Below, in pieces: positions 15,152 to 25,666 of a stretch of 26,093 nucleotides of DNA (positions within the stretch are counted from its first letter, which is position 1; every line of letters starts with the position of its first letter). The notes under the pieces were generated by a model. The model saw only the letters and a program-made list of their open reading frames with translations. It ran no database searches and had not been told where the DNA came from. Where the stretch lies: positions 1 to 26,093 of the forward strand of contig JAAYFA010000409.1 in NCBI GenBank assembly GCA_012728445.1. The letters are read 5' to 3'. The DNA is from Clostridiales bacterium (lineage in GTDB: Bacteria; Bacillota; Clostridia; Oscillospirales; Acutalibacteraceae). The position numbers were made by a program, and so were the translations under genes.

Positions 15152-15786
15152 TCGGTCATCCCCATATATGCATTATTGTTACGCTCATCATCCAAGGTCG
15201 TTTTCGGACCATGCCCGGGATATATATCATAATTACCTTTTAAGGCAGATAACTTGTTCATTGAAGCGAGCAGTTCGGTCATGCTGCCGCCCGGCAGATC
15301 CGTTCTTCCCACATTATGTTTAAACAAAGTATCTCCGCTAAAAATCACTTTTTTAGCTTCGCATATAAAGCAAACGCTGCCTTGCGTATGCCCGGGGGTA
15401 TGCATTACTGTTAGCAACGTTTCTCCAACAGCAAAACTCATTCCATCTTCAAAGCTTATATCGGCTTTTATGTATTTTTGAGAATCATCGCCTACATGAA
15501 AAGCCAGACTTTTTTTGTCATCCTCAAGACACAGTGCATCGTTTTTATGAATTGCTATTTTCGCACCCATGGTTTGCTTTAACTCATACACTCCAAGCAC
15601 GTGATCGTAATGACCGTGGGTCAGTAAAATAAGTTCTAGCTTTTCTATCGAAAGTTCACTCAATTTTGTTGTTAAACGTTTTTCATAACCGCCGGGGTCA
15701 ATTACGGCAGAACTCCCCGTTTTCTCATCAATGACTATGTAACAATTGGCTTCGTTTGGGCCAAGTTGTATGGTTGTAATCAGCAT
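15148..15786 (-). CDS. MBL-fold metallohydrolase (glyoxalase II-like)
   Basis: A 212-residue metallo-beta-lactamase-fold hydrolase with the whole metal site: THGHYDH (His57, His59, Asp61, His62), HTPGHTQGSVCF (His133), FSGDTLF (Asp152) and YPGHGPKT near the end. It opens MLITTIQLGPNEANCYIV, typical of the short YcbL/glyoxalase II-like group, which lacks the larger C-terminal substrate domain of true glyoxalase II. A hydrolytic role on a thioester or similar small molecule is likely, but the substrate is unknown. The AGAGGAG site stands close before the ATG. It follows dtd after 12 bp and overlaps hemZ by 4 bp; this dtd-MBL-hemZ order is common in Clostridia. Confidence 0.94.
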   Translation of the reverse strand: MLITTIQLGPNEANCYIVIDEKTGSSAVIDPGGYEKRLTTKLSELSIEKLELILLTHGHYDHVLGVYELKQTMGAKIAIHKNDALCLEDDKKSLAFHVGDDSQKYIKADISFEDGMSFAVGETLLTVMHTPGHTQGSVCFICEAKKVIFSGDTLFKHNVGRTDLPGGSMTELLASMNKLSALKGNYDIYPGHGPKTTLDDERNNNAYMGMTE

Positions 15787-15798
15787 CTTAAATCTCCT

Positions 15799-16278
15799 CT
15801 AGTCAAGGTTTATATCGTTATTGCTTTTTTGCCAAATATTTGTATCTAATAGGATGGTAACGGGGCCGTCATTAACAATGTTCAGCTTCATGTCTGCGGC
15901 AAAAACACCTTTCTCAACATCCGTAATACCTTCTGCCATTAGTCTATGAACAAACAATTCATATAGCTCAAGTGCTTTATCCGGTTGGGCCGCATCGGTA
16001 AACGAGGGTCTATTCCCTTTTTTCACATCCGCACATAAAGTGAATTGAGAAATGACCAAAGCGGACCCACCTACTTGTTTGAGCGATAAATTCATTTTAT
16101 TATCTCTATCCTTGAAAACCCTTAATCTAGCGACCTTCCCGGCAAGCAGTTCTGCCTCCTTTTCGGTATCACCCTCTTGAACGCCCAACAAAATTGTAAA
16201 ACCATGACCGATAGCGCCTACAATTTCGTTTTTTACTTCGACGGAAGAGTTTAGAACTCTTTGAACAACAGCTTTCAT
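15799..16278 (-). CDS. dtd: D-aminoacyl-tRNA deacylase
   Basis: A 159-residue DTD-fold enzyme that removes D-amino acids (and glycine from mischarged tRNAs) and so protects translation. Both signature motifs are intact: SQFTLCAD (residues 77-84) and NDGPVT (136-141), the latter with the Gly-cisPro pair that excludes L-amino acids. The N-terminal MKAVVQRVLNSSVEV is typical. The C-terminus has an extra segment of about 12 residues (IWQKSNNDINLD) beyond the usual length. The ATG at 16278 is chosen because GGGAGG lies about 6 nt upstream and it starts the conserved sequence; an open extension to 16323 would overlap rel. It begins 22 bp after the rel stop. Confidence 0.97.
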   Translation of the reverse strand: MKAVVQRVLNSSVEVKNEIVGAIGHGFTILLGVQEGDTEKEAELLAGKVARLRVFKDRDNKMNLSLKQVGGSALVISQFTLCADVKKGNRPSFTDAAQPDKALELYELFVHRLMAEGITDVEKGVFAADMKLNIVNDGPVTILLDTNIWQKSNNDINLD

Positions 16279-16300
16279 CTTTTTCCTCCCGACATCTTGA

Positions 16301-17326
16301 TCATACGCCTGCCCGTTCAACACTTAAAACGCCTTTGATTTTCTCGAGTTTTGCGATTACGCTTTTCATATGTTCCACACCGTTAACTGTGATCGTCATT
16401 GTAAATGCGCTTCTTCCGTCCTTGCTGTGCCGTGTATTAACATCGTTAATCATCACGTGCATACCCGCAAGTTGGCCGGAGATATCCGCAAGCATGCCGA
16501 CTCTGTTTAAGCAAGAAATAAGCAGTGTAGACTTAAACTCCTCGCGCACATTCTTATCCCATGACGCGTTGAGCCATCTGTCGGGTTCGCTTGACGTCAA
16601 AACAGACTTTGGCACATTGCTGCAATCTCGTTTATGAATTGAAACGCCATGTCCTCTGGTAATGAATCCGATGATCTCGTCTCCGGGTAATGGGTTACAA
16701 CACTTGGACAGTTTAACAAGGCAATTGTCTATCCCTTCAACGATAACGCCCTCGCTGCTCCTTTGCGCCTTCTTTTCGGGTGTTATAACAACCTCTTGCA
16801 CACCCGCCGGTTTGTAGGCCTTTGAATAATCATCTTTTATACGCGGCATTAAACGATTAATTGAAATTCCGCCGTACCCAATTGCCGCATAAAAATCATC
16901 GATGGAATTGCAGTGCTGACGCTCTGCGATTTTTTTGACGAAATCTTGATGTTCTTCGTCCGACAGTCGAATATAATTGCGCTTAAATTCTCTGTCTACA
17001 TCAATTTTGCCTTCAATTATATTTTCTTCTCGTCTTTCTTTTTTAAACCAGGACCTGATTTTATTTCTTGCTTCACTTGTTTTAACAATTTTAAGCCAGT
17101 CTTTGCTCGGCCCCTTGCTTTGCTGTTGCGAAGTTAACACTTCAATAATTTCGCCGTTTTTTACGCGATAATCAATCGGGACGATTCTTCCGTCAACTTT
17201 TGCACCGACCATCCTATTCCCCACGGCAGAATGTATTGCGTAGGCAAAGTCGATAACCGTTGCCCCGGAAGGAAGATTGATAACATCGCCTTTTGGCGTA
17301 AAGACAAAGACTTCCTCCGGTGCCAA
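16301..17326 (-). CDS. rel: Rel C-terminal regulatory half (TGS-helical-CC-ACT), separated by an in-frame stop
   Basis: The 341 residues from a TTG at 17326 are the regulatory half of a long RelA/SpoT protein, in the same frame as the catalytic half upstream. In order: TGS (EEVFVFTPKGDVINLPSGATVIDFAYAIHSAVGNR), a helical part (DWLKIVKTSEARNKIRSWFKKE), the conserved-cysteine domain (NCLVKLSKCCNPLPGDEIIGFITRGHGVSIHKRDC), and a C-terminal ACT/RRM domain (LLISCLNRVGMLADISGQL ... NDVNTRHS). These normally sense uncharged tRNA on the ribosome. No further stop or frameshift is seen over about 340 codons, so the domain is not decayed. The TTG lies 45 nt after the TAA and has no Shine-Dalgarno sequence, so separate translation would be weak. 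It may be a pseudogene part, a readthrough product, or a read error upstream. Confidence 0.85.
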   Translation of the reverse strand: MAPEEVFVFTPKGDVINLPSGATVIDFAYAIHSAVGNRMVGAKVDGRIVPIDYRVKNGEIIEVLTSQQQSKGPSKDWLKIVKTSEARNKIRSWFKKERREENIIEGKIDVDREFKRNYIRLSDEEHQDFVKKIAERQHCNSIDDFYAAIGYGGISINRLMPRIKDDYSKAYKPAGVQEVVITPEKKAQRSSEGVIVEGIDNCLVKLSKCCNPLPGDEIIGFITRGHGVSIHKRDCSNVPKSVLTSSEPDRWLNASWDKNVREEFKSTLLISCLNRVGMLADISGQLAGMHVMINDVNTRHSKDGRSAFTMTITVNGVEHMKSVIAKLEKIKGVLSVERAGV

Positions 17327-17371
17327 ATCGCTTTTTATCGTTCTTAAAATTTCTTCTACATCTTCGGAATC

Positions 17372-18490
17372 TTATTGGCTTTCTATCAGTTGCAGCAGCC
17401 ACGCCAGTCTTTTTTCGAACTGTTCGCTGCCGCCTATGCCTAACTTGTATTTCCAGTGGGCGGCAATACCATACTCTGCCGTGCGATGCATTTCCTTGGT
17501 ACGAATTTGCACTTCAAACGGAATCCCCCCGCCGCTGATAACCGTAGTATGCAAGGATTGATACATATTAGGCTTCGGTGTGGAAATGTAATCCTTAAAC
17601 CGACCGGGTATTGGATGAAACATGTCGTGTATGAATCCAAGACAATTGTAGCAATCCATTTCCGTATCAACGATTATCCTAATTGCGTAAATATCATAAA
17701 TTTCGTTGAATTCTCTGTTCTGCATATACATTTTTCGGTATATGCCATGAACTCTTTTAATGCGCCCCTCAACGATCGCGTCGGGGACTATCGTTACAAT
17801 TCTTTCTTTTATCCTTGATTTGATATCTTCTAAAAACTCTTTACGTGATTGGCTCTGGGCTTCAAGTGACTGTTCTATTTCCTGATAACCGATCGGATCC
17901 AAAAAGCCGATGGCCAAATCTTCAAGCTCTTCTTTAACGGTTCTGATACCAAGCCTGTGAGCGATCGGCGCATATATTTCAAGCGTTTCCAGCGCTTTGT
18001 CCCGTCTTTTCTGTGGTTCCATAAAACTTAATGTTCGCATATTGTGCATTCTATCCGCTAGTTTAATAATGATAACTCTGATATCTTGTGACATGGCCAA
18101 AAGCATCTTGCGGATATTTTCTGCCTGCTCTTCTTCCTTTGTTGAAAGCGGAACTTTACCGAGCTTTGTAACGCCATCTACGAGAGAAGCGATTTCATCA
18201 CCAAAAGCGCTCTTTACCTCTTCGATGGATATATGTGTGTCCTCGACGGTATCGTGTAGCAATGCGGCAATAATTGACGCGCCGTCCATACCCAGCTGAG
18301 CTAAAATAAGCGCAACTGCAACAGGATGGCTTATGTAAGGCTTTCCGGAATAGCGAAGCTGTTCACCGTGAGCATTGCTCGCAAAGGAATACGCTTTATC
18401 AATCAAAGCAATTTCTTCGCTTTTGTAGCTTTTACTCAACGTTTCTTCAAGTTCTTTAAATCCGTCATCTCTGTTGTCTTTGTCGCTCAC
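17372..18490 (-). CDS. rel: Rel (p)ppGpp synthetase/hydrolase, N-terminal catalytic half ending at an in-frame TAA
   Basis: About 372 residues holding both catalytic domains of bifunctional RelA/SpoT proteins. The HD hydrolase domain shows RYSGKPYISHPVAVA, LLHDTVEDT and ADRMHNMRTL. The synthetase domain shows RVHGIYRKM, GRFKDYISTPKPNMYQSLHTTV and FEVQIRTKEMHRTAEYGIAAHWKYK, with key Asp and Glu residues present. It makes and degrades the alarmone (p)ppGpp. Translation stops at TAA (17374-17372) just after LAWLLQLIESQ, where homologues run on into TGS; the following codons still read DSEDVEEIL in frame. The GTG at 18490 is preferred because AAGGAG lies 9 nt upstream; the ATG at 18499 touches that site. 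Rejoined, the protein would be about 729 residues, a normal length. It follows recJ. Confidence 0.9.
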   Translation of the reverse strand: MSDKDNRDDGFKELEETLSKSYKSEEIALIDKAYSFASNAHGEQLRYSGKPYISHPVAVALILAQLGMDGASIIAALLHDTVEDTHISIEEVKSAFGDEIASLVDGVTKLGKVPLSTKEEEQAENIRKMLLAMSQDIRVIIIKLADRMHNMRTLSFMEPQKRRDKALETLEIYAPIAHRLGIRTVKEELEDLAIGFLDPIGYQEIEQSLEAQSQSRKEFLEDIKSRIKERIVTIVPDAIVEGRIKRVHGIYRKMYMQNREFNEIYDIYAIRIIVDTEMDCYNCLGFIHDMFHPIPGRFKDYISTPKPNMYQSLHTTVISGGGIPFEVQIRTKEMHRTAEYGIAAHWKYKLGIGGSEQFEKRLAWLLQLIESQ

Positions 18491-18511
18491 CGTTAACATC
18501 TCCTTTTCATC

Positions 18512-20598
<2,087 letters not shown>

Positions 20599-20619
20599 TC
20601 CTTCAGTTTCAATTAAATT

Positions 20620-20648
20620 ATTCTAACACTATATATATCAACAATCAA
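20620..20648 (-). promoter_or_regulatory. Promoter for the recJ-rel operon
   Basis: On the minus strand, -35 TTGATT (20643-20648), a 17-nt spacer and -10 TAGAAT (20620-20625), giving a short leader (about 15 nt) before the ATG at 20598. It is divergent from the epimerase promoter, about 90 bp away. Confidence 0.48.
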
Positions 20649-20685
20649 GGAGCCGGCAGTAATATCATAAACATTGACGACTCAC

Positions 20686-20702
20686 GTTCGAATCGATCGA
20701 AC
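20686..20702. promoter_or_regulatory. Palindrome between the divergent recJ and epimerase promoters
   Basis: GTTCGA and TCGAAC flank a 5-nt spacer (ATCGA) in the middle of the 209-bp divergent region. The position would suit a regulator binding site, but no other copy was noticed in the window and chance occurrence is possible. Confidence 0.3.
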
Positions 20703-20739
20703 AAGTCGGATTACAGCTTTCTATGCCAGGGACTTGTAT

Positions 20740-20768
20740 TTGCAATTAACAAGATATCCTGATATAAT
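20740..20768 (+). promoter_or_regulatory. Sigma-A-type promoter of the aldose epimerase gene
   Basis: -35 TTGCAA (20740-20745), a 17-nt spacer and a consensus -10 TATAAT (20763-20768), with a start expected near 20775, about 33 nt before the TTG start codon. It is the only plus-strand promoter supported here. Confidence 0.62.
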
Positions 20769-20807
20769 TTTTCCGATTTCAACACAACATATTAAGGAGA
20801 ATTTATT

Positions 20808-21671
20808 TTGATTTTTAAAATTGAAAACGAATTTATAAGCGCCGAAATTAATGATTTAGGAGCAGAACTGTATTCGTTTAAGTCAAAGAAAAGTGAAACA
20901 GAGTATTTGTGGCAGGGCGATCCTAAAATATGGAGCGGCAGGGCTCCTATTCTTTTCCCAATAATCGGGCAGCTTTATCGAGGAAAGTTTAACTATAATG
21001 GCAAGAATTTTTATTTGTCAAAGCACGGTTTCGCTAGAGAAAACCTGTTTACAGCTACGGTAATTAGTACTTCAAGCGTTGTTTTTTCTCTTATCAGTGA
21101 TGAAAAAACTTTGTTGGTTTATCCGTTTTCTTTTGAGTTGCGTGTGAAGTTCGAGATGAAGGGCAATGAGCTCATCGTTACACACTCCGTTGTGAATGCA
21201 GACAACAAAACCATATACTTTTCTATAGGTGCTCACCCGGGATTTAACTGCAAACTCGGCGATTTTTTGGAGTTTGAAAAAGAAGAAACTTTACTTACCG
21301 AAAGAATTGACGAAAACGCAATCATAATGGACGAAAAATTCCCTCTTCTTGAGCATTCCAAATCGATCGAGATTACAAAAGATATTTTTATAAATGACGC
21401 TCTTTTTTTAACCGGTTATAAATCGTCTTGTATAAAACTCAGAAGCCCCGGACATAGTCGGGAGCTTCGATTTAATTTCGGCGATGCGCCTTTTTTGGGA
21501 ATCTGGGCAAAACCGGCTGCCCCGTACGTTTGCATTGAGCCGTGGTTTGGGACAAATGACAGTTACCATCCGGTAAAAGATATATCCCAAAAAAGAGGAA
21601 TTCAGAGACTTGGTGTCAATGAAATATTCTCTTTTACATGGTCGGCTGAGATTTATGAACCAGGCTGTTAA
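20808..21671 (+). CDS. Aldose 1-epimerase family protein (LacX-like galactose mutarotase fold)
   Basis: A 287-residue protein of the galactose-mutarotase fold, the only plus-strand gene. Family marks: the N-terminal EFISAEINDLGAELYSFK, APILFPIIGQL, KHGFAR (His73), IGAHPGFN (His143) and a C-terminal YVCIEPWFG with the Glu expected to act as the base. The spacing resembles the LacX/YphB branch, which is distinct from classical GalM; members interconvert alpha and beta anomers of hexoses or hexose phosphates. The start is TTG at 20808, with AAGGAG 8 nt upstream. It has its own promoter. The gene ends 43 bp from the convergent amidase fusion gene, with only a weak inverted repeat (CAGGCT/AGCCTG, 21661-21696) between and over the stop. 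Confidence 0.9.
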   Translation: MIFKIENEFISAEINDLGAELYSFKSKKSETEYLWQGDPKIWSGRAPILFPIIGQLYRGKFNYNGKNFYLSKHGFARENLFTATVISTSSVVFSLISDEKTLLVYPFSFELRVKFEMKGNELIVTHSVVNADNKTIYFSIGAHPGFNCKLGDFLEFEKEETLLTERIDENAIIMDEKFPLLEHSKSIEITKDIFINDALFLTGYKSSCIKLRSPGHSRELRFNFGDAPFLGIWAKPAAPYVCIEPWFGTNDSYHPVKDISQKRGIQRLGVNEIFSFTWSAEIYEPGC

Positions 21672-21714
21672 TCGAACAACTGTATCTTAGAGCCTGTAAC
21701 CACTAGACCCGTCA

Positions 21715-24642
21715 TTAGTTTGCCGCTATATAATTAATTATCCCTTGTACCGTTGCTTCCGCAAGTTTGTTTTGATTGTCATCTGCCTGCAACAACCTAC
21801 ATTCTTCTAAATTGGTAACAAAACCATATTCGATCAATACGGACGGGCATGTCTCAACCCTTGTAACTCTGAATGGGTAATATATCGTATGTCTGTCGTT
21901 CGTAGGGCGTATATTGTTTGAATAACAGGCGAGTATCTGCTCACGCAGAGCATTGGCCAAAGGGAAAGATTGCGAATAATAATAATAGGACGACGTTCCA
22001 AAAACACTCGCTTTATTTGAACCATCACAATGAATACTGATACATAAATCCGGTTTCTGATTATAAATCATGTTTCTTCTGTCATCCAGTTCAACTCTAC
22101 TGTCGCCGGTGCGGGTCATCAATACTGTAGCGCCTTGTGCCTCGAGCCTTTCTTTGACCTTTAAAGCCAGCGCCAAATTAATTTGTTTTTCATACTTCAT
22201 GTTCGCAGGGCTGGTTGAAATGCAAACTGCGCCAACATCATTGCCGCCGTGTCCGGGATCTAGCATAATCTTATACCCCGACAAGACAGTAGACGGTTTG
22301 TTTTTGATTAATATTTTAAAGCTTCCGTCTTTATTGTATGAAATATCATAACCGTAAAACAAGCCTGCCCTTTTAAAATACAGTCTGAGTATGGCAGTTT
22401 TATTCCCGGAATCTATAGACCACTCAGCACTGCTGATGATGTTACTGCCGGAAACATCGACCGCACCCAAAGCCTCGGTTGTATATGAAAAAGTGAACTC
22501 AATGCTATTCCCGGTAAAACTCCAAACCCCAAACTCTCTGTTGTTATAGGTCTGAGCATAATTTTGTCCTTTCACTATAACGTTTACCGGGACTTTCCAT
22601 AACAGCGCAAGATTTATTACCGTGTCTTTTTCTGTCGAACTACTTAGCGTTTGTATTTTGTTCGGCGGCAAATTATATCCGTTTTCTATTACTTTTACTT
22701 CTTCCCTGTACAACCGTTTCCCAGAGCGCAAATTGTAATAGAGATATTTGTCAAAACTTGACTCGCCATCAATATAATCAAACATGCCCATAATAAGCGG
22801 TGATGTAAGCAGATATGAAACATTATTCAGCGGAGAAAGCGGCATTGTTTCACAGTGTTCAATCGCGACCTCGCACATTCTGGAAACGCCGGGCACGCCT
22901 GCGTAATTATAAGGAGTCAGTTGATCCGTCAGAACAGGCGTTATTTGAGTTGGATCAGCGTTTTCGGTTGCGGTTTCGGTCGCAACCACTGTAGTTGCAG
23001 CAGTTGTCTCCGGTGGAATTGCGGTAACCGAAATTTTTGCACCCGCAACTTTTTTGCTCAGTCCATTATAATTTGCCAGAACACTGACAGCCCCAAGGTT
23101 TTTTTGAGTACTTCCTCCGGTTGGCAAGGTATATTGGCCAAAATAAGTAACATAGTCGGAGGACGTGTCTGCCGCTTTTTCTCCGCTGCTGTCAACAAGG
23201 CCATCTGTCTGCTTCATTTTAAATGATTCTTTATTTATGGTTGCGGTAAGTGCCGCATCTCTTAAGGCAACAGCCGTAATTTCTATAACCGTTCCTCCGG
23301 GAGCGGTTATATTTCCTTTTGGCGTCACTGTCTTTAAGATATCAACTTCATAAATCACCTTATATGCATAGCTTTTATCTTCTTGTTTAAATTCAAAGTT
23401 GTTTATGCCGGGAACCAGATCATAATCTACAGAAAAATCACCAATTTTTGATGTTGTGATCTTTTCACCGTTACATGTTAACGGTAAGTCCGGGTTACAA
23501 TTGCCTGTAAAATTGGTTCTTGATTCGTTTGTTTTAATCTCATTAGTGGTCTTGTTAAAAACTGCAAATACACTACCGAGACCGTTCACATTTAAGTTGC
23601 CCCAATATTCCAGAAATGCTTTTCCTAAACCGGTGGCATCATTTTTAATCAAAGAATAAGAACGAAACACAATGCCGAAACAATTATCGGTATTTTCCGC
23701 AGCCGATACACGACCGACAATGGCTGTAATGCCATCTGATTTTTCCCCAGAAAACAACGTGTCAATTCTTTGACCGGCAATATAGTTTCCGCCGGAATTG
23801 TTTAAAGCGCTTTTGACATCCTCGCGCATTTTCTCGTTCTTCGCATTGACAGATGCAGTCGAAGCGGATGGTTCCGCCAAGAGAAAGTTACTGCTATCTT
23901 CAGAAATGAGATTCTGTATGATGCCCGGCATCATTGGGTTATCTTCACGCACAAGAGTAGCCACAAATAGCAATTCATCGGATAATTTTGCTGACAAAAT
24001 AAAATCCGTTAAATATTTTGTTGTTCTTTCTTGAATCTCCGGAGTAGTTTTCTCCGCCCATAAACGTTCTAAGGCGTCCGTGTTTGAAACAATAAGTGCG
24101 TCCGAATTGTATCTTTCAAAAAAGCGGATAACTTTTTTTCTATTTATCCCATTCTCATTCGCGGAAGAAATATATTCGTTTATCGGTAGCGCAACTACGA
24201 TGTAAAGATTATTGCTGCGCGCATAGTCGAGGCACAAACCAAAAAGTGATAATCCGTCACTGCTTTCATCAAACAATCGTGAAGACACCGCAGACTCCCA
24301 ATCAAAAAAGATCGCATTAAACCCTATTGCTTTAATATCTTGAATTTTTATTTCAATTTCATTTTTGACCTGCTCATCAGTTAAGGTGATATCTGTCAAA
24401 AAGTCCACTCCGGCTGTAAACCATACGCCTCTGATTTTTTTAGGTCTTTCGGTTTTAGTTCTTACAATCGTCGGTACTGTCGTTGTTTGTGTTGGATAAT
24501 CGGTTACCGTATCGTCTTCGATGTCATAAGCGCCGGATATACGGTCTAAACCACCACTCAAGAATAAGCCTGCTACAATACCACAACAAAGCAGAGTAAT
24601 GGCTGCTGTAACCAAAATAGTCTTTTTCGTTTTAATCGTCAT
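21715..24642 (-). CDS. Membrane-anchored GHL10-like glycosidase / N-acetylmuramoyl-L-alanine amidase fusion
   Basis: A 975-residue exported protein. Residues 1-30 form a basic start and hydrophobic signal anchor (KTKKTILVTAAITLLCCGIVAGLFLSG), followed by a Thr-rich spacer. Residues about 68-360 resemble GHL10-type TIM barrels (KKIRGVWFTAGVDFLTD, KAIGFNAIFFDWESAV, LYIVVALPINEYIS). A beta-rich middle, possibly Ig-like, ends in a Thr-rich linker (about 544-570) and a further beta domain. Residues 790-975 form an amidase_3 domain with all four key residues: His798 (DPGHGG), Glu818 (YEKQ), His871 (SIHCD) and Glu938 (LIEYGF). The amidase cleaves the muramic acid-L-alanine bond of peptidoglycan; the barrel's activity is unproven. 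GGAG lies 8 nt before the ATG. It is 60 bp downstream of the exonuclease gene. Confidence 0.9.
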   Translation of the reverse strand: MTIKTKKTILVTAAITLLCCGIVAGLFLSGGLDRISGAYDIEDDTVTDYPTQTTTVPTIVRTKTERPKKIRGVWFTAGVDFLTDITLTDEQVKNEIEIKIQDIKAIGFNAIFFDWESAVSSRLFDESSDGLSLFGLCLDYARSNNLYIVVALPINEYISSANENGINRKKVIRFFERYNSDALIVSNTDALERLWAEKTTPEIQERTTKYLTDFILSAKLSDELLFVATLVREDNPMMPGIIQNLISEDSSNFLLAEPSASTASVNAKNEKMREDVKSALNNSGGNYIAGQRIDTLFSGEKSDGITAIVGRVSAAENTDNCFGIVFRSYSLIKNDATGLGKAFLEYWGNLNVNGLGSVFAVFNKTTNEIKTNESRTNFTGNCNPDLPLTCNGEKITTSKIGDFSVDYDLVPGINNFEFKQEDKSYAYKVIYEVDILKTVTPKGNITAPGGTVIEITAVALRDAALTATINKESFKMKQTDGLVDSSGEKAADTSSDYVTYFGQYTLPTGGSTQKNLGAVSVLANYNGLSKKVAGAKISVTAIPPETTAATTVVATETATENADPTQITPVLTDQLTPYNYAGVPGVSRMCEVAIEHCETMPLSPLNNVSYLLTSPLIMGMFDYIDGESSFDKYLYYNLRSGKRLYREEVKVIENGYNLPPNKIQTLSSSTEKDTVINLALLWKVPVNVIVKGQNYAQTYNNREFGVWSFTGNSIEFTFSYTTEALGAVDVSGSNIISSAEWSIDSGNKTAILRLYFKRAGLFYGYDISYNKDGSFKILIKNKPSTVLSGYKIMLDPGHGGNDVGAVCISTSPANMKYEKQINLALALKVKERLEAQGATVLMTRTGDSRVELDDRRNMIYNQKPDLCISIHCDGSNKASVFGTSSYYYYSQSFPLANALREQILACYSNNIRPTNDRHTIYYPFRVTRVETCPSVLIEYGFVTNLEECRLLQADDNQNKLAEATVQGIINYIAAN

Positions 24643-24702
24643 ATAGGTAACTCCGAATTGTCAAAAATATAAGTGTTAAGTCGGCCATTATATATCATTC
24701 TT

Positions 24703-25581
24703 TTACGCTTCAACTGAATCTTTATGTTCCTCTTCCGTTTCGTTTTCAATAACGGATGATGTTTTCCTGACAACAAGTCTGTCGAACAGTTTTTTAAATC
24801 TTACTCCGACTCTAAATTTAACATCACATTTTGAGCAATAAAACTCTGCGCGAAAGTACTGGTTGACATTTTTCCACTCCGTTAATTGTTTTGCCTGACT
24901 GTGGCATATCTCACATGAATAGTTTAACACCGACCTGTCAACCAGTGGGTTATCTATATTGGTAATAGCAAACGCTTTAAAAGCTAATCTTGCGTAAAAT
25001 CTTTCATCACATTCGCTCGTTATCTTTGCCAACTCTTCGGCATCGAAGCACTTAATAAAAATCTCTGCGCTGAGCATGCTGTCGTCCAAACCTCGATGGT
25101 TCGCATATTTTTCAGAATCTAATCCGATAAGTTGAGCACCGCAAATAAGTCCGATTTGTTTGGATACAGAAGTCTTGTAAACAATCTGAAATAATTTTTG
25201 TAGGTCCGCATAGTTTGACATAAACGGAATCGTTTCGGTCCCGTTGAGATATCGATAGTTGTCAATCAATACCCTAATATCTCCGTCGCCCCAGGTTAGT
25301 AATATATTTTCGTCGGGTCCTATCCACTGCTTGAACGCCTCAAAAACTTGTATAAACTGCATCCCGGTATTGAGGTCCTCATTAGTGATGTTCGTGAGTC
25401 TCTTGACGCTGCCACGCAGTTTTTTCCCAATCTGCACCCGGATAAGACTGGTAAATGTGTCAATCACATTCAATTCCTCGTCAAGCTTAACAGCGCCAAC
25501 TTCGATGATTTCATTGATAAATCCACTTATTTTTCTGCCGTAAGTGTTATTCCATTCCAGGTCCATTATGATATAATGCAT
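24703..25581 (-). CDS. KapD-like DEDDh 3'-5' exonuclease with C-terminal zinc ribbon
   Basis: A 292-residue protein. Residues 1-180 form an RNase T/DnaQ-type exonuclease domain: MDLEW (Asp7, Glu9), LTNITNEDL, TWGDGDIRVL (Asp101) and the final NHRGLDDSML (His162, Asp166). These residues bind two Mg2+ ions and activate water. The nearest known group is KapD (inhibitor of the KinA sporulation pathway) and related 3'-5' exonucleases. After a short helical region comes a four-cysteine element, CEIC (223-226) and CSKC (249-252), that should bind zinc, then a basic, Val-rich end and an acidic tail (ENETEEEHKDS). The ribbon is not part of standard KapD. AAGGAT lies at good spacing before the ATG. It lies between the GH27 gene and the amidase fusion. 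Confidence 0.88.
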   Translation of the reverse strand: MHYIIMDLEWNNTYGRKISGFINEIIEVGAVKLDEELNVIDTFTSLIRVQIGKKLRGSVKRLTNITNEDLNTGMQFIQVFEAFKQWIGPDENILLTWGDGDIRVLIDNYRYLNGTETIPFMSNYADLQKLFQIVYKTSVSKQIGLICGAQLIGLDSEKYANHRGLDDSMLSAEIFIKCFDAEELAKITSECDERFYARLAFKAFAITNIDNPLVDRSVLNYSCEICHSQAKQLTEWKNVNQYFRAEFYCSKCDVKFRVGVRFKKLFDRLVVRKTSSVIENETEEEHKDSVEA

Positions 25582-25666
25582 ATTTTATCCTTAATCATTT
25601 TAGTTGATTTTCTTTGGCAGATACTCGAGGGCCGTGACGGCAATAAATATTTTAGCAAAAACAACA

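Noticed and set aside
17324..17400. Frameshift or genetic-code change as the cause of the rel break
   Set aside because: Both halves are in the same frame, and TAA is the ordinary stop of other genes here (for example HU and recJ), so code reassignment does not fit; TAA is also not a selenocysteine codon.
20685..20700. TTCGAATC resembling a tRNA T-loop
   Set aside because: No flanking T-stem, anticodon arm, acceptor stem or CCA end can be folded around it.
21672..21714. Bidirectional terminator between the convergent epimerase and amidase fusion genes
   Set aside because: Only a weak 6-bp inverted repeat with a 24-nt loop is present, without T tracts.
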